Assembly: GCA_963836905.1 (NCBI GenBank)
Contig: CAWIKY010000007.1
Span: 124,001-188,000 of the forward strand
Length of the DNA: 64,000 nucleotides
From: CAWIKY01 sp963836905
Lineage (GTDB): Bacteria > Pseudomonadota > Alphaproteobacteria > Caulobacterales > Hyphomonadaceae
Direction of reading: 5' to 3'
Made by a program: the position numbers and the translations under genes. How positions within the stretch are numbered: the first letter of the stretch is position 1; the number at the start of each line of letters is the position of its first letter. Below the pieces are notes generated by a model. The model was not told the DNA's origin and made no database searches. It was given only the letters and a program-made list of their open reading frames with translations. Of this stretch, positions 18,531 through 26,301 are shown piece after piece.

Positions 18531-18588
18531 CGGTTTTACAGAGCCGCGGCACCTCACTTCTGGCAAAGACGGCCCCTACCCGTCTTTG

Positions 18589-19203
18589 TTACTCTTCGGA
18601 GGCAAGCATTGCGCGGGCGGTCGAGATCAGGGTCGTCTTGTAGAAGTCGTTCGCCATTGTGTCGGCCTGGTCGAGCATGGAAAGGAGCCCGGCTGTATCG
18701 GCCAGTCCTTCACAGCTACGAAACAATCCTTGCGCTCGATATGCGGGATAGGCGCTGAGGCCGGCGAAGGCCCCGGCCCTGGCGGCTTTCTCCATCCGGG
18801 CTGCGCCCTCGCACGTCAGCGCCTCATTGCCGGTTTTGTTGAACGCATCGACATAGCCGAGAACGAAGATGGCAGAGGCATATCCAAGCTCTGCCGCTTT
18901 CTCGCGGGCCGCACGTGCCTCGTCAGTTCGACCGACATATCCGAGAACCCGGCCGAGTTGGTAGTGAAGGCGCCCATTGTCCGGATCCCGCGCGATGGCA
19001 GCCTCGCATGCCGCAATCGCAACAACCGGATCGACATCGACCCTCGCAACGGGCGGGGCGACACGTCCCTCGTCATTTACATAGGATGTCAGCCGGTCAC
19101 AGCCGGTGACTTGCGGCGCCGTCAAGGCATCTTCGGCTTCGGCAGAGGCGACACATGCAAGCGCCGCAACGGCGAAGCCCGTCATTTTCATGAGCTTGCT
19201 CAT
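18589..19203 (-). CDS. Secreted TPR/Sel1-like repeat protein
   Basis: The protein has 204 residues, with a signal peptide (ACVASAEAED). Helical repeats of about 34 residues follow: VVAIAACEAAIARDPDNGRLHYQLGRVL is a typical TPR unit and the next copy has EARAAREKAAELGYASAIFVLG, closer to Sel1 repeats. The protein is likely a periplasmic scaffold. Cysteines at four places could form disulfides. The ATG overlaps the stop of the gene at 19200 by 4 bp, so the two minus-strand genes are co-translated. Confidence 0.7.
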   Translation of the reverse strand: MSKLMKMTGFAVAALACVASAEAEDALTAPQVTGCDRLTSYVNDEGRVAPPVARVDVDPVVAIAACEAAIARDPDNGRLHYQLGRVLGYVGRTDEARAAREKAAELGYASAIFVLGYVDAFNKTGNEALTCEGAARMEKAARAGAFAGLSAYPAYRAQGLFRSCEGLADTAGLLSMLDQADTMANDFYKTTLISTARAMLASEE

Positions 19204-19985
19204 TCAGTAATCTCCAATGACGTCAGAACGTAAAGGCGGTCCAGATCTTTCCATGTGTATTCGACGACCAGATCGTCCTCGGTCGCGATCCAGATTTCCG
19301 AATTCTTTGCCAGAAGAAATCCGCGTGCTTCGAACGTTCCGGCAGGAACCGTCACCTGCCGTGTCCCGAGTGATACGATTTCGGCGTCAATCAGACGCCC
19401 GAGCATGGGTTCGGAGAAGTTCGCCGAGCCATCAATGTAAAGTGTTTTCGTGCTCGTTATCGTATCATCACCCTGAACCGCCCAGAAATGCCAGCCATCC
19501 ATCGAAATGGGGTGGGTCAGAAAGGAGACGGCATCTGGTAGTTTTTCACTTGTCTCAATATAGCCAGCCGGACCATCGACGGCAGAATGCAGAATGTTCC
19601 TGTCGAGCCTGAACGATCCGCGCCCTTTCAGCCTTCCAGCCGTACGGATGGTCACAAACGCATCCAGAGGGCGGAAGCGTTCGTCTACGGAAAGGGTAGA
19701 AACGACATTCACATCACGCGAATAAATGTCTGTGATCGCATTCATTGTCCGGGTCCCGTCGGGGTGGACGAGCAACGTAAAGGTCTCACTCCCGCGTGGT
19801 CCGCCTGTGGACAGATCGCGGTATTCGTAACTTCCACGCACCGATCTGACGATATTCGAGTTTGTTGGCGGCGAAGCCGCGGGCTCGGTCTGCGCTGCGA
19901 GCGACGGCGCAAACGTTATCGACGACGCAAACACCGCGGCCGACAACGCAGCCTTCATTTTGATCAAGGCCAGGCGTTTTGTCAT
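19200..19985 (-). CDS. Secreted hypothetical protein, beta-rich (DUF3108-like)
   Basis: The protein has 261 residues with a Sec signal ending near LAAQTEP. The mature part is a run of beta strands (SYEYRDLSTG, ETFTLLVHPDGTRTM, LDAFVTIR) closing with TVPAGTFEARGF and a DDLVVEYTWKDLDRLYVL segment. This order resembles DUF3108-type proteins, in which a secreted domain ends with 'VPAG-F-A' and a measure of conversion. The match is only by pattern. It heads a two-gene operon with the TPR protein. No function can be stated. Confidence 0.6.
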   Translation of the reverse strand: MTKRLALIKMKAALSAAVFASSITFAPSLAAQTEPAASPPTNSNIVRSVRGSYEYRDLSTGGPRGSETFTLLVHPDGTRTMNAITDIYSRDVNVVSTLSVDERFRPLDAFVTIRTAGRLKGRGSFRLDRNILHSAVDGPAGYIETSEKLPDAVSFLTHPISMDGWHFWAVQGDDTITSTKTLYIDGSANFSEPMLGRLIDAEIVSLGTRQVTVPAGTFEARGFLLAKNSEIWIATEDDLVVEYTWKDLDRLYVLTSLEITE

Positions 19986-20169
19986 GGTTTCCTCTTCTCC
20001 CGCATATACGCGATGCTGACCCTAGCTTGCCTGCGGCACTGAATGCGCGCCGCAATGCGCCAATTGGCGAAGGCTTTTCGCGATTTCGCGAACCCGTTTG
20101 CGAGACGGTGGACAGGTATCGTATCATTGCAGGGGCAGGCGTCGCCCGGGGAGCGGCAGGGAGGCATGC

Positions 20170-21111
20170 ATGACACGACACCGACGCAACCAGCTGCTGT
20201 TCTACGTAGCTTTTCCGACAATCATCGGATTTTTGCTCGGTACGAACCAGACCGGGATCGGACTTGCCTTTCCCTGGGTCATATCCGTCGTTTTCTGGGT
20301 AACGGTCACTTTGGGAGCCTGGCTGGTTTTCCATCTGGGAACCTTGCTCGGTGCCTATCTGCTGCGCCCCTGGGAACCCGCGCTTGTCATCAAGCTCGGG
20401 CTAGGCCTACTGATGGCAAGCTTACCGGCCCGCTGGTTCATCAACGAATACATCCAGCTTTTCGAGCCCTTCATGATCGGGGGGCGGGTTACGCAGCCTA
20501 TCCCGGTACCGGCCTTCGATCTTGAGTTCATTCTGCTCTATGTCCGGACATGGCTCGGCATCTACGTACTCTGGATCTCGACCAATATTTTCTTCGACAA
20601 GGTCTTGGGGTTCTCCCGGTATCGCCTGCAGCCGACATTCGAAGCCGACAGTACACCGAGTGGCGGTGCAGAAGCCTATAACGTTCAGCTCGACGTACGC
20701 GCCGATGAACCTCGTGAACTCGGCCCCGCCGCTCCTATGAAAGGCGATAGCACGGGTCACGAAGAACCCTCGGGCATTGAAGACAGATCGGTGTCGGTCT
20801 TGCTGAGCCGCCTTCCCCGATCACTTGGTCTGCGCATTCGCGCCCTGAAATCCGAAGACCACTATCTGCGCGTTTATACCGACCTTGGCGATACACTGAT
20901 CCTCTACAAGCTTAGCACCGCGATCGAGGAACTGGAGACCCTCGGATTCACGGGGCTGCGGGTACACCGGTCCTGGTGGGTGCGCCGCAAGGCGATTGAG
21001 CAGATCGAGCGCGACGGGCGTCGCTGGACCGTCACGCTTTCGACCGGGCTTCTCGTGCCAGTCAGCCAGACCTATCACGAACCGCTGCGCCGGGAGGGAC
21101 TTGTGACCTGA
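20170..21111 (+). CDS. Membrane-bound LytTR DNA-binding regulator
   Basis: The protein has 313 residues from ATG 20170 (GGGAGCGG upstream). Four hydrophobic segments fill residues ~10-150. After a polar linker comes a LytTR domain (about 210-305): LRALKSEDHYLRVYTDLGDTL is the conserved first strand region, and VHRSWWVRRKAIEQIERDGRRW carries the basic recognition segment. Such proteins sense signals in the membrane and bind direct-repeat promoter sites. There is no receiver domain or partner kinase. It may control the lipoprotein downstream or the divergent TPR operon. Confidence 0.85.
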   Translation: MTRHRRNQLLFYVAFPTIIGFLLGTNQTGIGLAFPWVISVVFWVTVTLGAWLVFHLGTLLGAYLLRPWEPALVIKLGLGLLMASLPARWFINEYIQLFEPFMIGGRVTQPIPVPAFDLEFILLYVRTWLGIYVLWISTNIFFDKVLGFSRYRLQPTFEADSTPSGGAEAYNVQLDVRADEPRELGPAAPMKGDSTGHEEPSGIEDRSVSVLLSRLPRSLGLRIRALKSEDHYLRVYTDLGDTLILYKLSTAIEELETLGFTGLRVHRSWWVRRKAIEQIERDGRRWTVTLSTGLLVPVSQTYHEPLRREGLVT

Positions 21112-21228
21112 AAGGGCTGCAGATTGGCGTCAAATGGCGAAAGACCGCAACACGTTTGCGAAAGCGTTGCTGCGCCGAAGGCGCGAGAACGCGACACTGA
21201 GCCTCCAACCAAACTGAAGGAAAGACTC

Positions 21229-21984
21229 GTGAAGATAAAACACTCCTCGTTGCCGGCAATCATTCTCTCAGGCGCCTTGCTCATTGCATGTTCACAAGCC
21301 GAGGTCGTGCCGTCCGACCCGGACGTATCCGTTGAAGCTCAGAATACCCAGGAGGTCGCCGCCACGGATGCTGCGGCTGCTCCGGAGGCACCAGTCGAGG
21401 TGCTTGCGCCTGCCGGAACCTATAAGTCCGATCTGTCTCATTCGAGTATCATCTGGCGGATCGATCATCTCGGGCTGACAAAGTATCCTGCCAGGTTTAC
21501 CCGTTTCGATGCGACACTCATCATCGATCCCGACCAACCTGAAGACGCCAGCCTGACAGTCACGATAGACCCGACGTCCGTCTCGACAGAGTTCCCGTAT
21601 CCAGAACGGGCCGATTTCAACGATGAAGTCGCAAACAAGCCCGTCTTCCTCAATGCGGGCGAATTCCCGCAGATCACGTTTGTCTCAACGGACGTGGAAA
21701 TGACCGGACCGCAGACCGCCAAGGTGACAGGCGATCTTACCCTGACAGGACAGACCCGGCCGGTCGTTCTGGATGTTGTCTACAACGGCAGCCTGGAAGC
21801 ACATCCATTTTCGGGACGCCCGATGCTCGGCTTCTCGGCAACTGCAGAATTGGACAGAACCGATTTTGGCATGACCGCCATGCAGGGTCAGATCGGAAAC
21901 ACAATCGATCTTCTCATCGAGACGGAATTTTCCAGACGAGACGAAGAGCAGGCTGCACCGGTGCCCGAGCCTAATTCAGAGTAG
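21229..21984 (+). CDS. YceI family lipoprotein
   Basis: The protein has 251 residues from GTG 21229 (GAAGGAAAG upstream). Its signal ends in a lipobox (Leu-Ile-Ala-Cys) and is followed by a low-complexity linker. From about residue 65 a YceI barrel begins: AGTYKSDLSHSSIIWRIDH, then PEDASLTVTIDPTSVSTEFPYPERADFNDEV and VTGDLTLTGQTRPVVLDV. YceI proteins bind polyisoprenoids or other amphiphiles in the periplasm, often under acid or stress control. Two hairpins follow its stop. Confidence 0.92.
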   Translation: MKIKHSSLPAIILSGALLIACSQAEVVPSDPDVSVEAQNTQEVAATDAAAAPEAPVEVLAPAGTYKSDLSHSSIIWRIDHLGLTKYPARFTRFDATLIIDPDQPEDASLTVTIDPTSVSTEFPYPERADFNDEVANKPVFLNAGEFPQITFVSTDVEMTGPQTAKVTGDLTLTGQTRPVVLDVVYNGSLEAHPFSGRPMLGFSATAELDRTDFGMTAMQGQIGNTIDLLIETEFSRRDEEQAAPVPEPNSE

Positions 21985-22001
21985 GCGCTCTTTACTGCGT
22001 T

Positions 22002-22028
22002 GGAGGCACTCGAGAGAGGGGTGCCTCC
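22002..22028 (+). terminator. Hairpin downstream of the YceI gene
   Basis: An 8-bp perfect stem, GGAGGCAC (22002-22009) and GTGCCTCC (22021-22028), lies 18 bp after the YceI stop. There is no T-tract after it, so it may stabilise the transcript end rather than terminate. Confidence 0.5.
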
Positions 22029-22033
22029 AGCTG

Positions 22034-22046
22034 CAAACGCAAAAAA
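22034..22046 (+). repeat. 13-bp direct repeat, left copy (candidate attL)
   Basis: CAAACGCAAAAAA here is identical to 27666-27678, in the same orientation. The two copies flank the region with the methyltransferase, nuclease, IS element and serine recombinase. The similarity of the truncated ATPase to its family also stops at this copy. Both copies abut hairpins, so shared A-rich terminator sequence is the alternative. Confidence 0.4.
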
Positions 22047-22083
22047 GCCCCTGATCGTCGGCGAAGACGATCAGGGGCTTTTT
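22041..22083. terminator. Strong bidirectional rho-independent terminator
   Basis: A perfect 13-bp stem (22047-22059 with 22066-22078, loop GGCGAA) is flanked by A6 on the left and T5 on the right, so it can end transcription in both directions. It would separate YceI from the minus-strand restriction-modification genes. It also lies inside the reading frame of the truncated ATPase. Confidence 0.85.
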
Positions 22084-22264
22084 GTTCACCAACTCTGTAG
22101 CGTCGGTGTCACCTGATTGTCTGAAGTCGATCCGTACTTTGGAAGCACCGGCATCTTTTGAATTTTTGATTAGCTCTATGATTGCGATGTCATCGCTAAT
22201 GATAAGGCCTCGGCCCACAATATCCTTTAGCCTAGCATGGGCACTGAAATTCAGCGGCGGAAGC

Positions 22265-23527
22265 TTACTCATATGATGCCATTTCAAACAGCGTTTCGCC
22301 GATCGCTTCAGCTAGGAGTGGCGGAACTGCATTTCCTACTTGTGTGTATCTTGGGCATTCTTGTTTTCGCCGGTGGCCGCCAGTTGTATACTTGCCTTTG
22401 AAACTGAACCAGTCAGGAAATGTTTGCAGTCGAGCGTTTTCTCTGACGGTCAGTATTCTTGGTTCTCCGTAATGGATCATGTCGTCTGGCAATGTTGTAA
22501 CCGTGCGCGCGAGCATGCTTGGATGTAAAGGCGTCAAGCACTGCTTTTTAGTGCTGAATTTTTTTCGATTTTCGGGAGAAAGAGTCCGACCACGAGGACA
22601 TTGATCCAGAATTCTAGAAAACCGTTCCACAATCTCAGGCCGATGGTTCGGCAATCGTAAGCTATCGGGTACATAGTCCTTTTCGACGTCCGCACGCATC
22701 AGTTTTTGGAATGCAGTTAGCGACCTCCGTCCTGTATACTTGATTTGCCTAAATCGGGGATCGTTAACGTATTCGATCGGAGTCAGGCCACGAATTTCCA
22801 AATCACCAATTGCTTCGCGCACTCCAATTTTGTGACCGTTTAGGAACCGCCGATCTCGAAACGACTGCACGTTCTTTAATATTGCCTTGAGCGGATTATC
22901 TGAGCAAGCGTTCTGATCCTTTCGGATGCATATCATAATAAAGCGTTTACGCATCTGAGGTACGCCGAAATCCGAAGTGTCGAGCAGGTCAGAATACACG
23001 TCGTAACCAAAGTCGCCTATCGACGCGAGTTCCAGCGCAACCCGCTCAGAATACGGCATTTCATCCTCAGCAAACGGGTGTTGAAAACCCCTAACATTTT
23101 CGAGCAAAAGGTACTTTGGTTGGACCAGTCGAACAATTTCGATATACTCTTCAGTGAGGCGATTTCGGGGGTCATCGTTGCTTCTCAACCCTGCCATTGA
23201 AAACCCCTGACAGGGCGGCCCTCCGGCGATGAGATCGACACTACCTTTAAGATTTTCGAGTTCGGTTCGATAGCTCTCAAGTAATTGCGATGTTGTCATC
23301 GCTTCGCACGGTAACCATTCTGGCCAGTCAAAGTTGAAGCGACCGCTCTCCTGACAAAGGTTCGCCTCAAATGTTGCGAAAGCATCTTCTGACTTTTCGA
23401 TCGAAAACAGTCCACGCCAACCAGCCATCGATAGCCCCAACGAGAGGCCACCACATCCAGAAAAAAGGTCAATAAAGACGGGCGATGGCCTAGGCGCCGC
23501 CTCACATTTTGGCACAGTGACATTCAT
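22265..23527 (-). CDS. DNA (cytosine-5) methyltransferase
   Basis: The protein has 420 residues with the ordered C5-MTase motifs: I FIDLFSGCGGLSLGL (18-32), IV GGPPCQGFS with catalytic Cys106, VI LLENVRG (141-147), VIII QMRKRFIMI and X QVGNAVPPLLAEAIG near the C-terminus. The region before motif IX would be the target-recognition domain, and the target sequence cannot be predicted. It methylates cytosines, probably to protect the host from a cognate nuclease. The DNA is clearly AT-richer than the neighbouring genes and uses different codons, which points to horizontal transfer. It overlaps the XRE gene by 4 bp. Confidence 0.95.
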   Translation of the reverse strand: MNVTVPKCEAAPRPSPVFIDLFSGCGGLSLGLSMAGWRGLFSIEKSEDAFATFEANLCQESGRFNFDWPEWLPCEAMTTSQLLESYRTELENLKGSVDLIAGGPPCQGFSMAGLRSNDDPRNRLTEEYIEIVRLVQPKYLLLENVRGFQHPFAEDEMPYSERVALELASIGDFGYDVYSDLLDTSDFGVPQMRKRFIMICIRKDQNACSDNPLKAILKNVQSFRDRRFLNGHKIGVREAIGDLEIRGLTPIEYVNDPRFRQIKYTGRRSLTAFQKLMRADVEKDYVPDSLRLPNHRPEIVERFSRILDQCPRGRTLSPENRKKFSTKKQCLTPLHPSMLARTVTTLPDDMIHYGEPRILTVRENARLQTFPDWFSFKGKYTTGGHRRKQECPRYTQVGNAVPPLLAEAIGETLFEMASYE

Positions 23528-23724
23528 CCTGCCGCCAATTCATCTGGATTTAGAGGTCGATCTAACTCCTGACTGAGGGCGGCCGCCATTTTATGAAGTG
23601 TCAATTCAGAAACAGCCCCACCCTTCTCAGCTTTCGAGACGGTCGCACGATCCAGATCAGCCAGTCGGGCGAGATGGTTCAACGATAGCCTCGCCTCTAA
23701 ACGAAGGGTCTTGATCCTGTTCAT
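23524..23724 (-). CDS. Small XRE-family regulator (restriction-modification controller type)
   Basis: The protein has 66 residues from ATG 23724, chosen because AAGGAAGG precedes it. A longer start at 23781 lacks such a site. Nearly the whole protein is an XRE helix-turn-helix: MNRIKTLRLEARLSLNHLA, then the recognition helix LDRATVSKAEKG. It overlaps the methyltransferase by 4 bp and is the first gene of the operon, the arrangement of controller proteins that delay nuclease expression. A tandem 10-bp repeat 90 bp upstream is a likely operator. Confidence 0.85.
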   Translation of the reverse strand: MNRIKTLRLEARLSLNHLARLADLDRATVSKAEKGGAVSELTLHKMAAALSQELDRPLNPDELAAG

Positions 23725-23814
23725 CAGCCTTCCTTCTGCGCCCAACTGCGATGCTCCTGCGTTGTCTTTTGTCGCAAGCATACATCATATTCCGACATAG
23801 ATAAGCTATTTTAC

Positions 23815-23834
23815 GCATAAGTCAGCATAAATCA
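23815..23834. promoter_or_regulatory. Tandem 10-bp repeat upstream of the XRE/methyltransferase operon
   Basis: GCATAAGTCA (23815-23824) is followed at once by GCATAAATCA (23825-23834) in an AT-rich stretch about 90 bp upstream of the XRE start. Head-to-tail boxes of one helical turn suit cooperative binding by the small regulator. No binding has been shown. Confidence 0.4.
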
Positions 23835-24021
23835 GCAGTTTTCCAATAACCTACTGAAAACGTGTCTCTCCGACCTGCCATATAGAGTTAGTTCAAGCTC
23901 TGACGCCTGCTTGCGTCAGATGGACTTGTGAAGTTGGAGTTCAACTTCTCTATGCGCCGAACCCGTCAGGTAATCCGCTTTCTGTCCAGACAGACGGCCG
24001 CGAATGTGCTGTCTGGTTTGT
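23835..24021. other. Non-coding region with three hairpins
   Basis: There are three inverted repeats in 120 bp: TGACGC/GCGTCA (23901-23918), AAGTTG/CAACTT (23931-23947) and CCAGACAG/CTGTCTGG (23986-24016). The last lies just after the stop of the minus-strand nuclease gene and may be its transcript end, though no T-tract follows. I see no gene here. Confidence 0.45.
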
Positions 24022-25101
24022 TCATGTGACATCATCAGGCGGTGGGCGCCGCTCTTGCCCTTCATGCGGTTCTGCTAACGCCTTCAGTGCCTCAGTCGAG
24101 GGCTGCTGGTGGAAAAGCCAAAGCGGAAGCTGGCTGCTCTTGAAATCCCAAGCGGCAAGCGGCGCGAACCACTCGGGGACCGCCGCGCCATTGAGTTGGA
24201 TGACTTGGTCTCCGTCCACGGTTCGGGTCGAGAGATACCGCGTGAAGATCCGGCTCGCCCAGCCAATCCCATCAAAACCTTGATCGGAGGGCTCCTCGGG
24301 GGTAGCTACAAATTCGACCCCCGCGATACCGTCATCCCCCATAATGGCAAATGGCCCGTCCGCCCGCCATTCGCCGTAAAGGAACAGTATTTCGGCAAGA
24401 CGGCGATCCCTCGGATCGGTCAGTTCCACGTCGCCCGTGTAGACTCGTGCAGATCCAATGATGAATTCTGCCAGTCCTTCGGCGCTGAGGGTGCGGGGCT
24501 TGTCAGTCGCTGCGCTGAGAACGAGTCTCAAAGGTGGCTTTGTGCAGATCGACACATCGCCCAGACGGCCAAACTCATTTGCCATGATCGCCTCCATCAT
24601 AATAACCCGGAGGCCACCGTCGGGCCGCAGAAAGGGTTTAGGCGCAATCACCGTCCAAATGTTCCAGCGTGACCAGTATATCGCAAGGCGCAATGGAGCG
24701 CCCACCGCATCGGCGTAGGCTTGCAACGATGTGAGGTACGCTGCAGACATCGTGGTCCGCTGTTTCTCCGGATCTTCACAGCGGACGTTCTTAACCTCGA
24801 TAAGCCACTGTTCGCCATCGTCGAGCACGACCCGAAAATCTGCTGCCCGATAATTCGTCTCAGAATGGACCCGTCCGATGTCCTCTGTTTTGAACAGTCG
24901 AAATCGTCCAAGACTAAGGACCATCGCTTCGAACATGCGTTCCGTTCGCGCACCATAAATGAGCGTAGTATCGGCCAACGCGGTCTTCAGGCGGGGAGCG
25001 GCGTCAGTAAGGAACCTTTCGACCAAGGCCGGATCGTTGAGGCCAAGATTGTGCTGCTGAGCAAAAGTGGCCGCTAGAGCCAACAGATCGAAGGCTTTCA
25101 T
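24022..25101 (-). CDS. Predicted PD-(D/E)XK-type nuclease of the island
   Basis: The protein has 359 residues. Residues ~50-105 fit a restriction-endonuclease-like core: Glu54/Glu58 on a helix, Asp88 in RAADFRVVL, then Glu102-Val-Lys104 in WLIEVKN, so the D...ExK triad is present. The remainder is alpha/beta with no named domain. The position beside a C5 methyltransferase suggests a role as restriction nuclease or repair-type effector, but the genes are separated by 500 bp and not co-transcribed by necessity. The ATG at 25101 is only 8 bp from the IS end, so its original promoter or even its first codons may have been removed. Confidence 0.65.
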   Translation of the reverse strand: MKAFDLLALAATFAQQHNLGLNDPALVERFLTDAAPRLKTALADTTLIYGARTERMFEAMVLSLGRFRLFKTEDIGRVHSETNYRAADFRVVLDDGEQWLIEVKNVRCEDPEKQRTTMSAAYLTSLQAYADAVGAPLRLAIYWSRWNIWTVIAPKPFLRPDGGLRVIMMEAIMANEFGRLGDVSICTKPPLRLVLSAATDKPRTLSAEGLAEFIIGSARVYTGDVELTDPRDRRLAEILFLYGEWRADGPFAIMGDDGIAGVEFVATPEEPSDQGFDGIGWASRIFTRYLSTRTVDGDQVIQLNGAAVPEWFAPLAAWDFKSSQLPLWLFHQQPSTEALKALAEPHEGQERRPPPDDVT

Positions 25102-25172
25102 GGCGGGCTTGGACCTGTCGCGGTTTTGTGCCGCTCCTTTGATAGCATATTCTGCAACAAAGGAGATGAACT

Positions 25173-25448
25173 ATGGGACGCAAACAGTCGGACGAATTTC
25201 GCAAGGATGCGGTGCGCATAGCGCTGACCAGTGGGCTGACGCGCAAGCAAGTGGCTGATGATCTCGGCATAGGAATGTCGACGCTGAACAAATGGGTCAC
25301 CGAGCATCGAGATACTGATGTGGTGTCGAAAGAAGATCTGGGACTGGCCCAAGAGAATGACCGGCTTCGGCGCGAGAACCGTATTCTCAAGGAGGAGAGG
25401 GAGATCCTAAAAAAAGCAACGCAGTTCTTCGCGGGTCAAAAGCCATGA
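25173..25448 (+). CDS. IS3-family transposase OrfA
   Basis: The protein has 91 residues. An HTH_Tnp_1 domain (FRKDAVRIALTSGLTRKQVADDLGI) binds the terminal repeats, and a leucine-zipper-like helix (LAQENDRLRRENRILKEE) mediates multimerisation. A run of seven A followed by GC near 25408-25415 is a classic -1 slippage site, and the -1 frame is open into orfB, so an OrfAB fusion transposase could be made by programmed frameshifting. The stop overlaps the ATG of orfB. Confidence 0.93.
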   Translation: MGRKQSDEFRKDAVRIALTSGLTRKQVADDLGIGMSTLNKWVTEHRDTDVVSKEDLGLAQENDRLRRENRILKEEREILKKATQFFAGQKP

Positions 25449-26301
25449 GGTTTAGGTTCATCGAAGAACATCAGGATAGCTTTCAGACGGCGCGGCTGTG
25501 CCGGGTCATGGATGTCAGCGAACGTGGGTTGCGCGCTTTCCGCAGCCGTCCGGCCAGTCTCAGGCAGCGGTCTGACCTGGTCACTCTGGCGCATATCAAA
25601 GAGCAATCACGGCTCAGCCTTGGCAGCTACGGCCGCCCCAGAATGACGGAGGAGCTGAAGGAACTGGGCCTGAATGTCGGCCACCGCCGTGTCGGACGCC
25701 TGATGCGGCAGAACGGCATATCCGTTGTGAGAACCCGGAAGCACAAGGTCACGACGGACAGCAATCACACCTTCAACATCGCGTCCAATCTTCTGGACCG
25801 CGACTTCCATGCCCACGGCCCTAACCAGAAATGGGCAGGTGATATCAGCTACATCTGGACCCAAGAGGGCTGGCTGTACCTCGCTGTAATCCTTGATCTG
25901 CATTCCCGGCGTGTCGTGGGATGGGCCGTAGCAATCGGATGAAGCGGGATCTGGCGATCCGGGCATTGAAGATGGCCATCGCCTTCCGGTCACCGCCTGC
26001 TGGCTGCGTCCATCACACGGACCGCGGCAGCCAATATTGTTCCCATGATTATCAAAAGATCCTACGCCAGCATGGCTTCAAGGTGTCGATGAGCGGCAAA
26101 GGGAACTGTTACGATAATGCCGCTGTAGAAACCTTCTTCAAAACCATCAAAGCCGAGCTGATCTGGCGACAATCATGGGACACGCGTCGGCACGCCGAGA
26201 TGGCGATCTTCCAGTACATCAACGGCTTCTACAATCCACGTCGTCGGCACTCAACATTGGGCTGGACAAGCCCAGTCGCCTTCGAACGAAAAGTGGCCTA
26301 A
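25445..26301 (+). pseudogene. IS3-family transposase OrfB, frameshifted
   Basis: The DDE integrase core is present but in two frames. The first frame has an HTH_21-like part and WAGDISYIWT with the first Asp, and it ends at 25942. The second holds HTDRGSQYCS (second Asp), then NAAVETFFKTIKAE (Glu) and the YNPRRRHSTLG end. One base is missing near 25935, in what should read VVGWAV-S-NRMKRDLAI. Restoring it gives 285 residues. As sequenced the element cannot make a full transposase and is probably immobile unless this is a sequencing error. Confidence 0.88.

Larger units (their letters stand above)
21976..22272 (-). pseudogene. Truncated GHKL/HATPase-domain protein of the methyltransferase operon
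   Basis: From ATG 22272 about 75 codons match the start of GHKL ATPases in restriction-modification loci: an FSAHARLKDIVGRGLI segment, then the N-box IIELIKNSKDAGAS with its Glu and Asn. The frame continues to a possible DQG box and then runs into unrelated sequence at the terminator, so the ATP lid and the rest are lost. Its ATG overlaps the methyltransferase stop by 8 bp (ATGAGTAA), so it was once translated with it. GHKL/MORC-like ATPases next to C5 methyltransferases are known in prokaryotic restriction systems. Here the partner is broken. Confidence 0.75.

Noticed and set aside
25408..25448. The orfA/orfB frame change as an extra mutation
   Set aside because: The A7 slippery run and the open -1 frame fit programmed frameshifting, normal for IS3 elements. 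Only the later break at about 25935 is abnormal.
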